From assembly GCA_963752505.1 (NCBI GenBank), contig CAVVYM010000003.1, positions 225,189-289,188 on the forward strand: 64,000 nucleotides of DNA, in the 5' to 3' direction. This DNA comes from JACJWR01 sp963752505. GTDB taxonomy: Bacteria; Actinomycetota; Actinomycetes; S36-B12; UBA10799. The notes beneath the pieces are model-generated. The model was not told where the DNA came from, ran no database searches, and saw nothing but the letters and a program-made list of their open reading frames with translations. The position numbers and the translations under genes were made by a program. Shown here piece by piece: positions 46,730 through 55,791 of the stretch. How positions within the stretch are numbered: position 1 is the first letter of the stretch; each line of letters begins with the position of its first letter.

Positions 46730-48099
46730 TGTAGGGCCTCTCTTCCGGCAAGGAGTAGTGCGTCGTTCGGGTGTTGAGCGCGATGGCGGTCGCGAAGGTG
46801 ATGGGTCCGAGGCGGCCGATGAACATGAGCAGCATGAGGAGGAACTGCTCGGCGGTGTTCAACGACGACGTGATTCCGGTGGAGAGTCCCACGGTCGACA
46901 TGGCCGATGTCACCTCCGTGAACACCGCCGACAAAGTGTAGGGCGTCATCGCCAACATCAACCCGGTGGCGACGAGGATGGTCGTGGTGAAGGCGGAGGC
47001 GACCGCGATCGCGCCGCGCTGTGCGGCGGGTGTGACGGTCCGATCGAACACCCGGGTGTCCGGATTGCCCCGCACCTCGGTGATCCAGATGGCTGCCAGG
47101 ACAGCCACGGTAGTGATCTTCAACCCGCCGCCGGTGCCGGCCGGACCCGCGCCGATGAACATCAGCACATCCGTGATGAACCAGGATTCGCTGCGCAGGT
47201 CGGTGATGTCCACCGAATTGAATCCGCCGGTTCGGGGGAAGACGCTCAAACCGATAGCGCCAAGGAATTTTCCCGGAACGCTGAGCTGGCCCAGCGTTGC
47301 ATTGTTCGTCCACTCTGTAAGCAGGAACAGGCCGAAGCCGACCACCAGCAGCACGATGGTGCCGTAGATCATGATCCGGGTGTGGATCGTCCAGCGGCGG
47401 CGCCGAGCCGCCCGGTACAGGGTGCGCCGGTGGGTCCAGACCTCTAGCAGGACTGGCAGCCCCAGACCGCCGACCACGATGCCGAAAGAGATCGGGATGA
47501 TGATCCACCAGTCGGTCACGAAACCCACGAGGTTGTCCGTGAAGAGGGCGAATCCCAGGTTGTTGAAGGCCGAGGCGCTGTGGAAGACGCCGTACCAGGC
47601 CGACTGGCGTAGGTCGTAGTCGTAGTGCAGATAGAAGCGCAGCGTGAGGATTAGCGCGATGGCGCTCTGCACGATCAGCGCCACGCGCCCGACCGCGAAC
47701 ACCACCGACTTCACGTTCCCCGGATCCAGCCCGCCCACTTCGGTGGATGCTGAGGCCCGAGCTCGCAGGCCCAACCGGCGAGACAGTCGCATGAGTGCCA
47801 GCGAGGTCAGCGTCATCACGCCCAGGCCGCCGATCTCGCACAGCACGAAGATCACGACGTGGCCAAAACCGGACCAGAAGGTGGCGGTGTCCACCACCGA
47901 CAGTCCCGTCACGCACACCACCGAGGTGGCGGTGAAGGCCGCTTCGGTGAACGAGGCGGCAACCTGCCCCCTGCTGCGAGATGGGCAGTAGCAGCAACCC
48001 GATGCCGACCACCAGCACGAAGAGATAGGCGCTGACGACCATTCCTGCCGGTCGCAACCACCAATGTCCCGATCGCGCGGGGGAATAGAAGGAACTCAC
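46722..48099 (-). CDS. trkH: TrkH/KtrB family potassium uptake channel subunit, one apparent frameshift
   Basis: About 458 residues when joined. Four channel repeats are visible: SVVCVTGLSVVD, SASAFNNLGFALFTDNLVG, SVFPRTGGFNSVDI and MSTVGLSTGITS, the glycines being the selectivity filter. The N-terminus (GHWWLRPAGMVVSAYLFVL, GLLLLPISQQG) is in a different frame; at 47967-47971 a C5 run on the plus strand should be C4, giving LPISQQGQVAASFTEAAFTA. Start is GTG 48099. It lies seven bases after the alpha-glucosidase stop and overlaps trkA. Confidence 0.9.
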
Positions 48100-48105
48100 G
48101 TCGGC

Positions 48106-49843
48106 TCAGGGCTGCCGTAGCCACAGTGTCGTGTCGGCCGGAATGTCATGCACGATCGCACCCGGCAGCAAGTCGGCGTCAGAGGAGAGCAGCACCGCGT
48201 GGGCGGTCAGCGCCTTCGGCAACGCAACAGCTTCGTCTCTGGTGTTGACCACGACGGTGACCGGTTCGGTGTCGCTGGCGATCCTCATCGCCAGCAGGCC
48301 AGCGGGCGCATCGAGCCAGGTGAGTCGACCGCGTCCGAGGGCAGGGTGGATGGCCCGCAGCGCAAGCGCGCGACGGTAGAGCAGCAGCATCGATGCGGGG
48401 TCGGAGTCCTCGTGCTCGACTGTCAGGGAGGCCCAGTCGGAGGGCATCGGCAGCCACGTGTCGGAACTCTCGGAGAAGCCGTAGGGGGGTTCGGCGCCAC
48501 GCCACGGCATCGGGATTCGGCAGCCGTCGCGGCCGCGCTCGGTGTGGTTGCTCCGCTGCCCACACCGGGTCTTGGAGAACACTTTCGGGCAGGTCGTCGA
48601 CGTTGGGCAGGCCGAGTTCCTGACCGTTGTATAGGTACACCGTGCCGGGCAGCGCGCTCATGAGCAGGGCTATCGCGCGGTGCCGCCGCGTTCCGCGCGA
48701 GAGGTCGACCTCGCGCACCCTGATCAAGTGCAGGGACGTATTCGCCCACCAGACGCAGCGAGGTGCCGTAGCGGCTCACGGAGCGTGGCATGTCGTGGTT
48801 GTCGGTGACCCAGGTGGTGGGGGCGCCGACCTGCATCGTTGGCAGCGAGCGCGGAAGTGATGGCGTCGCGCAATCGAGTCGGCGTCCCAGCGGGCTGCGG
48901 GTGAAGGAGAAGTTGAACGCCAGATTCATCTCGTCGGGACGCAGGAACAGCGCGACGATGTCGGCGGGTGCACCCGGTCTCGACGACCGCCATCCGGTCG
49001 CCGTCGAAGGAGTCGAACACGCGGCGGAAGGCCCGGTAGATGTCGTGCACGCCGCTTGCCTCGTCTTTGGGGATGAGGGGTTGCTCGTCGGCGGTGTCGG
49101 GGAATCCCGGGTCCTTCATCGGGGCGTCGGACACGTCGATGCGGAAGCCGTCGACGCCGCGGGCCAGCCAGAACGCGAGAACATCGGAGAATTCGGGCAA
49201 CACGTCCGGGTTGCGCCAGTTGAGATCCGGCTGTTCGGGTGCGAAGAGGTGGTAGTACCACTCGCCCGGGCTGCCGTCGGACTCGGTCACGCGGGTCCAG
49301 GAAGGGCCGCCGAATACGCTGCGCCAGTTGTTGGGAGGCTGATCGCCGTCGGTACCGCGGCCTGGGCGGAACAAGATAGCGGTCTCGCTCGGGGCTGCCC
49401 GGTCCGGCCGGCCAGCGCTGCCTGGAACCACGGGTGCGCCTCGGAGGTGTGGTTGGGCACGAAGTCGAGCGGTGATCTTGAGGCCCGCGGTCGTGGCAGG
49501 CGGCGATCAAGTCGTCCATGTCGGCAAGCGTGCCGAAGATGGGGTCGATGTCTCGGTAGTCGGCCACGTCGTAGCCGTGGTCGGCTTGCGGGCTGGCCAT
49601 GACCGGGCCCAGCCAGATGCCGTCGACACCCAGCGAGGCGATGTAGTCGAGGTGATTGATGATGCCGCGCAGGTCGCCGATGCCGTCGCCGTTGCTGTCG
49701 GCGAAGGAGCGCGGGTAGATCTGGTAGATCACAGCGTGGCGCCACCACTCGCTGGCCGGCGACCGCTCAGGGTGGGATCTTGTCGGCGTTTCGACCACGG
49801 CCGAGGTGGGGTCGTCGGGAGTCGGTCGACTGGCGGTGGTCAC
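48106..49843 (-). pseudogene. Alpha-glucosidase (GH13), disrupted by many frameshifts
   Basis: The intact ancestor was an oligo-1,6-glucosidase/alpha-glucosidase of about 578 residues. Its pieces lie in all three frames in order: WWRHAVIYQIYPRSFADSNG and GIWLGPVMASPQADHGYDVA; LDFVPNHTSEAHPWFQAALA; FRPGRGTDGDQPPNNW to ARGVDGFRIDVSDAP (catalytic Asp) and MAVVETG; LRPDEMNLAFNFSF; TTWVTDNHDMPRSVSRYGT; LLMSALPGTVYLYNGQELGL; RDGCRIPMPWRGAEPPYGFS and a C-terminal domain. I count about nine shifts, mostly one surplus base each (for example near 49487, 49475, 49395, 49367, 48970, 48720, 48560). That is many times denser than in any neighbour, so this is either a decayed gene or a locally poor consensus. 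Confidence 0.85.
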
Positions 49844-49936
49844 GGGCTAACGCTAGGTGAGCCGGAGTTGGGATTGGGTGCCGAGTGGGTGTTCGGCGTC
49901 TACTATCGAATTCGGTTGCTGGTGAAAGGCGTGGGT

Positions 49937-51262
49937 ATGGGCGGAGAACAACAACCGGAGGGCCGCGGCACTCCGGTTGGACGTCGCGTCATCCTGGGTC
50001 TGCTTGGGGTCGGTGCTGTTGGGGTGGTGGTCGGCAAGCCGGTGGGCGACGCGGTCTCCCGACTCACCCGCTCCGACCCAACGGGCCTAACCGGTTTCCT
50101 TCCGGCCACGGCGGGTTTCCGCTACTACTCGGTGGTCTCGGTCGATCCCGTGATCCCCCGTTCCGAGTACCAACTGCAGGTGGGAGGTCTGGTGGATCGT
50201 CCACGTTCCTGGTCGTTCGCGGACCTCGAAGCGATGCCACAGACGGGCCTGACCCGAGATTTCCAGTGCGTCACAGGATGGCGCGTGCCGGATGTGCCGT
50301 GGTCGGGTGTGTTGTTGTCGGAGATCCTGAGCCAAAGCGGGGTCCAGCCGAGCGCGGGAGCCGTCGCGTTCGACTCCTACGACGGCGAATACACAGAGTC
50401 GTTGACGCTGGAGCAGGCCCGGCGACCGGACATGCTGGTGGCCACGCGGATGTTCGGTGAACCGATCGCCGATCCGCACGGTGGCCCGGTGCGGCTGCTC
50501 GTGGCGCCGATGTACGGCTACAAGTCGCTGAAGTGGCTCAGTGGGATACGTCTGACCGCCAACGTCGAACCGGGCTACTGGGAACAGCGGGGGTACGCCG
50601 TCGATGCTTGGGTGGGTTCGTCCAATGGTCGTCGCGATGAGCTGTCTGACCGGGCCCAGGACGTGCGCCGGTTCGATGGCGCCGAGCGCCTGGCCCATCG
50701 CACGTTTGCCCTGCTCATGGGGGTGTGTCTGGCGACAGCGGCGTTGCTCTACATCCCGGCCCTCGGTGGACTCGTCGGACAGCGGGATGTAGTGCGTCTG
50801 GTGCACCTGATCGCGGGCTTCGCTCTGCCGGTCCCCTTGCTTCTCGGCTACCTGCTGTCGAGGCCATTCCGCGCCGATGTGGCTCGGCTGGGGCGGTTCC
50901 AACCGCCCGATTGGGAATGGCTGCGTCGGCGCGATCGTCGTGCGGCCGGGCTGCCGGTCGGCAAGTTCAACGCCGGCCAAAAGCTGAACGCCGCTTTCAC
51001 CGTCGGCTCGCTGCTGGTGCTACTCGCGACCGGCTTCGTGATGACCTTCGCGTCGTGGTTCCCGGACGACGTCCGCACCGGATCGACCTTCACACACGGC
51101 TGGTTCGCGATCGCCGTGGCAGTGATCGTCGGTGGCCACCTGTGGATGGCCTACGGCGATCCGGAGGCGCGGCGGGGAATGCGCACCGGCCTGGTGAGCG
51201 AAGCCTGGGTGCGGCATCACCATCCGGCTACGGACCTGGAGTTTGACGAACCGCGAGGCTAG
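49937..51262 (+). CDS. Molybdopterin-dependent oxidoreductase (sulfite-oxidase family) fused to a cytochrome b561-like membrane domain
   Basis: 441 residues. A hydrophobic N-terminal segment after GRRVILGLLG may be a Tat-type signal anchor. Residues about 50-225 form the sulfite oxidase-type molybdopterin domain: YQLQVGGLVDRP, TRDFQCVTGWRVPDVPWSGV (Cys ligand of Mo) and PVRLLVAPMYGYKSLKWLSG. Residues about 260-425 hold four membrane helices with conserved histidines (AHRTFALLMGVCLATAALLY, VHLIAGFALPVPLLLGYLLS, FTHGWFAIAVAVIVGGHLWM), like cytochrome b561/formate dehydrogenase gamma. The usual two-gene YedY/YedZ-like pair is thus a single chain that could pass electrons to or from quinone. ATG 49937 has GAAAGG seven bases upstream. 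Confidence 0.88.
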   Translation: MGGEQQPEGRGTPVGRRVILGLLGVGAVGVVVGKPVGDAVSRLTRSDPTGLTGFLPATAGFRYYSVVSVDPVIPRSEYQLQVGGLVDRPRSWSFADLEAMPQTGLTRDFQCVTGWRVPDVPWSGVLLSEILSQSGVQPSAGAVAFDSYDGEYTESLTLEQARRPDMLVATRMFGEPIADPHGGPVRLLVAPMYGYKSLKWLSGIRLTANVEPGYWEQRGYAVDAWVGSSNGRRDELSDRAQDVRRFDGAERLAHRTFALLMGVCLATAALLYIPALGGLVGQRDVVRLVHLIAGFALPVPLLLGYLLSRPFRADVARLGRFQPPDWEWLRRRDRRAAGLPVGKFNAGQKLNAAFTVGSLLVLLATGFVMTFASWFPDDVRTGSTFTHGWFAIAVAVIVGGHLWMAYGDPEARRGMRTGLVSEAWVRHHHPATDLEFDEPRG

Positions 51263-51313
51263 CCCGTTGCGTCGCTTGGCACCGATGGCGGTTCGTCTGC
51301 AACGGTGGCGGAC

Positions 51314-51916
51314 ATGAGGATCATCGTCATCGGGGCCACGGGCACGCTTGGCCGGGCAATCGTCGATCAGTTCGCAGGACGGCATCAGGTGGTGACTGCG
51401 GGACGCTCGACCGGTGAGGTCCGGGTCGACCTCACCGATCCGGCATCCATCTCTGGGATGTACACCGAGGTGGGCGATTTCGACGCGGTCGTGTGTGCGG
51501 CTGGTGCCGTGACGTTCGCGCCCCTGGCCGATCTGACCTCAGATGACTACGAGGTGGGGCTTCGCAGCAAGCTCATGGGACAGGTGAACCTCGTGCTGCT
51601 CGGCCGTGGACTGATCGCCGACGGTGGTTCGTTCACCCTCACCTCGGGAGTGCTCAGCGCCGACCCGGTGCGAGGTGGCAGCTCGGCGAGCATGGTCAAC
51701 GGCGCCCTTGACGCCTTCGTCCGGGCCGCTGCCATCGAATTGCCGCGGGGGATTCGCATCAATAGCGTCAGCCCGACCGCGGTGGCCGAATCCATGCCCA
51801 AGATCGGTCAACTGTTCGCCGGATTCCGGCCGGTCACCGCCGCGGACGCTGCGCTCGGCTACGTGCGGAGCGTTGAGGGTGGCCAGACCGGGCAGGTCTA
51901 CCGAATGCTCGGCTAG
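51314..51916 (+). CDS. Short-chain dehydrogenase/reductase, short form
   Basis: 200 residues. NAD(P)-binding motif IIVIGATGTLGRAIVDQF and a VVCAAGAVTFAPLADL strand-loop. The catalytic-lysine region reads SSASMVNGALDAFVRAAAIE, so the usual Y-x3-K is missing, as is known for this short subfamily; PRGIRINSVSPTAVAESM follows. Substrate unknown, and a non-classical mechanism or a binding-only role is possible. ATG 51314; GTG 51305 is an alternative. Confidence 0.8.
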   Translation: MRIIVIGATGTLGRAIVDQFAGRHQVVTAGRSTGEVRVDLTDPASISGMYTEVGDFDAVVCAAGAVTFAPLADLTSDDYEVGLRSKLMGQVNLVLLGRGLIADGGSFTLTSGVLSADPVRGGSSASMVNGALDAFVRAAAIELPRGIRINSVSPTAVAESMPKIGQLFAGFRPVTAADAALGYVRSVEGGQTGQVYRMLG

Positions 51917-51965
51917 CGGTGGTACTTGCGCGACGGCTGATGCCCGGGACTGCGAAGATGGCGCC

Positions 51966-52451
51966 ATGGCCACCGAGATCGAGCGCAAGTTTCTAGTTCA
52001 CGGCGACAGTTGGCGCAGCCAGGTCGATTCCGAGCGGCGGATTGTCCAGGGGTACATCGCCCACACCGATACCGCCACGGTTCGGGTCCGGGTCACGGGC
52101 GACGACGCCATGCTCACCATCAAGGGTGTTTCCCATGGCATCAGCCGGAGCGAATACGAGTACCCGATTCCGGTGGCCGACGCGCTGAGCATGCTTGAGG
52201 AGTTGGCGACGGATCCGGTGATCGACAAGGTGCGGCATCTGATCCCCTTCGGTGACCACGTCTGGGAACTCGACGTCTTCGCCGGTGAGAATGCCGGTTT
52301 GGTCATGGCCGAAGTCGAGCTTGCCGATGCCGACGAAGGCTTCGAAGTGCCGGGCTGGGCTGGTCCCGAGGTCTCCGACGACGACCGCTTCTACAACGTC
52401 AACCTCGCGCGGCAACCGTTCCGGGAGTGGTCCGACGAGGCTCCGGATTGA
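51966..52451 (+). CDS. CYTH domain protein (class IV adenylate cyclase/inorganic triphosphatase fold)
   Basis: 161 residues. The defining N-terminal motif ATEIERKFLV (ExExK) is followed by basic and acidic strands of the triphosphate tunnel: QGYIAHTDTATVRVRV, AMLTIKG, RSEYEYPIP, VWELDVFAGENAGLVMAEVE. Bacterial members of this type are mostly inorganic triphosphatases. The start is fixed by the motif. It sits between an SDR and a MEKHLA-domain gene, all on the plus strand. Confidence 0.9.
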   Translation: MATEIERKFLVHGDSWRSQVDSERRIVQGYIAHTDTATVRVRVTGDDAMLTIKGVSHGISRSEYEYPIPVADALSMLEELATDPVIDKVRHLIPFGDHVWELDVFAGENAGLVMAEVELADADEGFEVPGWAGPEVSDDDRFYNVNLARQPFREWSDEAPD

Positions 52452-52460
52452 GGCACGACG

Positions 52461-52880
52461 GTGACTTTGGGGCCGATGGTGTGGGAGCGCCGCATCGTCG
52501 AGGGGTATCGCTCGGCCTTCGGTGAGCCCTTGGCGGAGGCTGGTCAGCTGTACGGCCATCCGTGGGCCGTGCTGTGCCACGGCACCGAGGCCGACCCATT
52601 ATTCGTCTACGCCAACCGCACGGCGCAGCGGCTCTGGGAGCGCCCGCTGCAGGACTTCCTGGGCTGGCCGTCCCGGCTCACCGCGCCTGTCGAGGAGCAA
52701 GCTCAGCGGGCAGCCGCGCTGAGTGCGGGAGGCGTGGTGCGCGGCTACCAGGGTGTGCGGATCAGTGCCACTGGTCGGCGCTTCCGAATCAGCGACGCGG
52801 TGATCTTCGCCGTCACCGACGACGGCGAGGTGGTGGGTCAAGCGGCGGTGGTGCCACGTTGGGAGTACCTCGTGGATTGA
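52461..52880 (+). CDS. MEKHLA domain protein (PAS-like)
   Basis: 139 residues. The MEKHLA domain spans nearly the whole protein: LYGHPWAVLCHGTEADPLFV, YANRTAQRLWERPLQDFLGW, PSRLTAP and YQGVRISATGRRFRISDAVI, ending GQAAVVPRWEYL. In plants the domain is at the C-terminus of HD-ZIP III factors; stand-alone bacterial proteins are uncharacterised. Starts GTG 52461, nine bases after the CYTH gene. Confidence 0.8.
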   Translation: MTLGPMVWERRIVEGYRSAFGEPLAEAGQLYGHPWAVLCHGTEADPLFVYANRTAQRLWERPLQDFLGWPSRLTAPVEEQAQRAAALSAGGVVRGYQGVRISATGRRFRISDAVIFAVTDDGEVVGQAAVVPRWEYLVD

Positions 52881-52974
52881 GCGGTGGTGCCAGATCGATT
52901 CGCTGCTGCTGCGATGTCACGTAGATCGGCAGCCATCACCCGCTTGATGATCATGGCGCCGTCGGCCGAAACCG

Positions 52975-53346
52975 TCAGGTGATTGTTGGATGCAGGCTGG
53001 CTTCGGGCTGCTCGCCGGAGAACTCCATGCGAATCAGCGACCCGTTGCCGATTGACCGGAGAGTGAACTCGGTTGTGTAGTGGACCCCTGCCGCCTCTGC
53101 TGTGACCACCGTGCGATTCGGAGGCTGCACCACTGCCACGGTCATCTCCTGGGTTTCGGACTTGCCCATCATCGACCGCGTCTCCCGCCAAGTGGTCCCC
53201 ACCGCGTCGGGGCTCGGGCTAAGCACCTCGATGCGCTGGACTCCACTGAGCACCTCTGCCGCCCTCGCCAGATCGGTGAGCACCGACCAGACTCGGTCGA
53301 CGGTGGCGGTGCTCGTCTGCTCCAAGACGATCGTATGTCCACTCAC
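52975..53346 (-). CDS. SRPBCC (polyketide-cyclase-like) family protein, 3' end probably frameshifted
   Basis: 123 residues as read. N-terminal SGHTIVLEQTSTATVDRVWS and VLTDLARAAEVLSGVQRIEV, then WRETRSMMGKSETQEMTVAV mark the START/SRPBCC fold that binds hydrophobic ligands. The frame ends abruptly after GEQPEASLHPTIT. In another frame the sequence goes on with LTVSADGAMIIKRVMAADL and RDIAAAANR to 52838, which looks like the missing C-terminal helix, so one base is probably wrong near 52990. GTG 53346 has AGGAGG upstream, good support for the start. Confidence 0.7.
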   Translation of the reverse strand: MSGHTIVLEQTSTATVDRVWSVLTDLARAAEVLSGVQRIEVLSPSPDAVGTTWRETRSMMGKSETQEMTVAVVQPPNRTVVTAEAAGVHYTTEFTLRSIGNGSLIRMEFSGEQPEASLHPTIT

Positions 53347-53626
53347 GGGACTCCTCCTCGGCCGATTCCGGTCACCCAACAGACCCGAATCTTTGCGCAC
53401 CGCAGGGTTGGATTCCAAGCGGTCGTTCCGGTGGGGTGGGGTTTCCTGGCGGGGGTTTGGGCAGTCTGAACCGACTGGCCATCTGGCGGTAGGACTGCTT
53501 GCCTCCTCGACGTCTGGCTGCTGACCGGGATGCCACATGCCGTGGGGTGCCCCGGTCATTGGCTGCGGGGGTCGTATAGTTACCCCGTGGTGGGGAGGGT
53601 CGCAGCGAATCGATCCAGCGCCCCCC

Positions 53627-53702
53627 GCCGCCTTAGCTCAGTTGGCAGAGCGACGCACTCGTAATGCGTAGGTCTGGGGTTCGATTCCCCAAGGCGGCTC
53701 CA
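53627..53702 (+). tRNA. tRNA-Thr (anticodon CGU)
   Basis: 76 bases including an encoded 3' CCA. Acceptor GCCGCCT/AGGCGGC, anticodon stem ACGCA/TGCGT around CTCGTAA (anticodon CGT, codon ACG), T arm TGGGG-TTCGATT-CCCCA, discriminator T. Followed directly by a hairpin terminator. Confidence 0.95.
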
Positions 53703-53706
53703 CAAA

Positions 53707-53746
53707 GGCCCAGGTCAGAGGTACATTGCCAACGACCTGGGCCCTT
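53707..53746 (+). terminator. Hairpin terminator after tRNA-Thr
   Basis: GGCCCAGGTC (53707-53716) and GACCTGGGCC (53734-53743) are perfect 10-base arms with a 17-base loop, followed by CTT. The U-tract is weak, as is common in high-GC genomes. Position four bases after the tRNA CCA fits termination of its transcript. Confidence 0.6.
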
Positions 53747-53796
53747 ATGCATGAGAGCGAGTGGCACCAAACGATCACCAAATACCGGGAGCCCGC

Positions 53797-53912
53797 GGGA
53801 CCCGGGTGATCGACGCGGGCCCCAGTTGGGACCCGGTGATCAACGCGGCCCCAGTTGGGTTTTGATGGCCATTTGGCCGTCCCGACCTGGGCCCGCGTTG
53901 ATCTTCGCGGGC
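53797..53912. repeat. Intergenic near-tandem and inverted repeat
   Basis: Two adjoining copies of a roughly 30-base unit (53797-53827 and 53828-53856) share GGGACCCGG, TGATC, ACGCGG and CCCCAGTT; the second differs by two one-base losses and one substitution. An inverted, partly matching copy with ACCTGGGCCCGCGTTGATC lies at about 53885-53912, so the whole can fold back. The remainder of the 356-base gap between tRNA-Thr and the lipocalin-like gene shows no gene I can support, although the frame of that gene stays open upstream to 53855. Confidence 0.6.
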
Positions 53913-54058
53913 GCGACGCCACTGGCGACAACCCGGGGATGCAGCATGGATGGGGCGCCGAATTCGGTCCCCTCAAGCGGAATGCCCCCCACGTGGTCAG
54001 CGACCAGGGGCAGCCCCCGCCGGCTCTCGCCTTCCGTTGCGGTCGCTGGGGTGTCAGG

Positions 54059-55789
54059 ATGGCCAACATGCCCACTGATCCGCTCGATCCCCAGACTGTC
54101 AACCCACTCGAAGCGGTCATGGCCTTTGATGAGCCCACCCGGGACAGCATCGCGCACGCACTATGGCAGCACGAGTTCGATCCGGCGACGATCCCGGCCG
54201 ATATTTTGGCCCGCCTCGCAGACCCGAAGAACTCACCGGCTGCACACGCAGATCGCATGCGGCGGTTTCTGCGCTACCTCAAGGATCATCCGCTGTCCCA
54301 CACCCCGGACCTGTCCAAGACGTACGACCGGTTGCGGGAGTTCTGCGGGGAGGAGCTGTCGCCTCAGCAGGAGTACGTGTGGCAGACGTCTTTTCTCGGT
54401 GCGGCGTCGACGGTGGGCTACGACATGATCCCGCTGCAGGCGAATCTGGAATTTCCACGCGACCACCTGCCGAAATTCCGCAGCCAGGTGGGATGGCACT
54501 TCTTCGTCGGCAGTTGCTGGGACACCGAGGGCAACGAGTACGGCGCGGAACTGATGTTCTTCGGCACAGCCCTGTTCCCACCCAACGTCGCGGCGGGCCT
54601 CGGCTTGAGCGATGAAGAGAACCAGTTGATCGAACTTCAGTTGGCGATCAGCGAACGCGGCGGCCGGCACTACCAGGCCGAGCCGGTGATCCTGGCTGGG
54701 ACGAGCGGGCTGCTGGGGTTCACGGCTGATCCGCTGGTATTCCGGCTGGGCCGCAATTCGATCACGTGCCACAACAGCGAGGGGCTGTTCCCCGTGACTG
54801 TCCAGGGCTGGGGGGTGGACAAGGGCTCCGGAACTGGAATCGAGTTGGGCTTGGACCTCACCTTCACAAGTGGGAAGGAAACCCTTCTGCAGGGTGACGA
54901 CGGGTGCATGCCGTCGATTGACGGTGTGGGGTCGTTGTACTACTCGATCCCGGACCTGCAGTTGGATCCGTCATGCAGCACGTTGACCCTCGACGGCCGG
55001 ACGATTGCCCTGGAGCGCGGGCAATTCTGGTTTGACCACCAGTGGGGGTATCTCACCGGCGCGGCGCGCTCGCCGGTGATGCGTGCCGCCAATTGGGCAT
55101 CGGACCCGAATCCAATCGGCTGGGACTGGTTCATGGCGCATCTCACCGAAGACCGGCAGATCACCATGTTCGCCCCACACGCGAAGTCCCTCAAGGAGTT
55201 CTACGAGCAGACCGGGCCCACCCCACCGCAGACGATGACTGTGCAGATCAAGGGCACCATGATGGACGCCGAGCGGGCGACGCACATGGTGGCAGGCACC
55301 CTGAGCGTGACCGACTGGATCAAGGCCGAACACTCGCCGAATCCAGACCGCTACCTCGTCACGGACACCTGGTACCCCAACCGCTGGCACTTTGTCTTTG
55401 ACGACGATGTGCCCGAAGACATCCGAGAGTTCACGATGACGCCGATAGTGAACCAGGCCCAGGCTGGCTTCTTCGCCAATGGTGCGCAGTACGCCGAGGG
55501 CGCGGTGGTGATCACCGGTCCGGACGGCGCCGAGTTGGGCCGTGGTTTCGCCGAGTCGGTGTCATTCGCGGATACCCGCACAACGGTGCACCGACTGGCC
55601 GGGCTGCCCGAGACGGACGAGGAGATCAAGGCGCTGTCGATGCGTACGACACCCAAGGCGTTGGCCCTGTTCAACGCTGCCTACGTCCTCGCCCACCAGA
55701 GGGATTTGAAGGCGATCCTGGAGGAGGCTCGGGCGATGGAGTTCTTCGCGCCGCCGGACCTTCCTACTCCGGCCGACGCCGCGCCGTGA
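54059..55789 (+). CDS. Lipocalin-like (AttH/CrtC-type) domain protein
   Basis: 576 residues, no signal peptide or membrane span. An N-terminal helical part (to about 95) is followed by beta-rich halves: VGWHFFVGSCWDTEGNEYGA and ELMFFGTALFP, then GLDLTFTSGKETLLQGDDG, LYYSIPDLQL, GQFWFDHQWGYL and FAESVSFAD near the end. The order matches AttH/CrtC proteins, which include carotenoid hydratases, but no carotenoid genes are near. It precedes, convergently, the desaturase gene by two bases, suggesting a lipid-related job. ATG 54059 is close to the homology start; ATG 54068 is the alternative. Confidence 0.65.
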   Translation: MANMPTDPLDPQTVNPLEAVMAFDEPTRDSIAHALWQHEFDPATIPADILARLADPKNSPAAHADRMRRFLRYLKDHPLSHTPDLSKTYDRLREFCGEELSPQQEYVWQTSFLGAASTVGYDMIPLQANLEFPRDHLPKFRSQVGWHFFVGSCWDTEGNEYGAELMFFGTALFPPNVAAGLGLSDEENQLIELQLAISERGGRHYQAEPVILAGTSGLLGFTADPLVFRLGRNSITCHNSEGLFPVTVQGWGVDKGSGTGIELGLDLTFTSGKETLLQGDDGCMPSIDGVGSLYYSIPDLQLDPSCSTLTLDGRTIALERGQFWFDHQWGYLTGAARSPVMRAANWASDPNPIGWDWFMAHLTEDRQITMFAPHAKSLKEFYEQTGPTPPQTMTVQIKGTMMDAERATHMVAGTLSVTDWIKAEHSPNPDRYLVTDTWYPNRWHFVFDDDVPEDIREFTMTPIVNQAQAGFFANGAQYAEGAVVITGPDGAELGRGFAESVSFADTRTTVHRLAGLPETDEEIKALSMRTTPKALALFNAAYVLAHQRDLKAILEEARAMEFFAPPDLPTPADAAP

Positions 55790-55791
55790 GG

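Noticed and set aside
53680..53702. tRNA-Thr 3' end as attachment site of an integrated element
   Set aside because: No duplicate of the tRNA end and no integrase or phage gene within the window.
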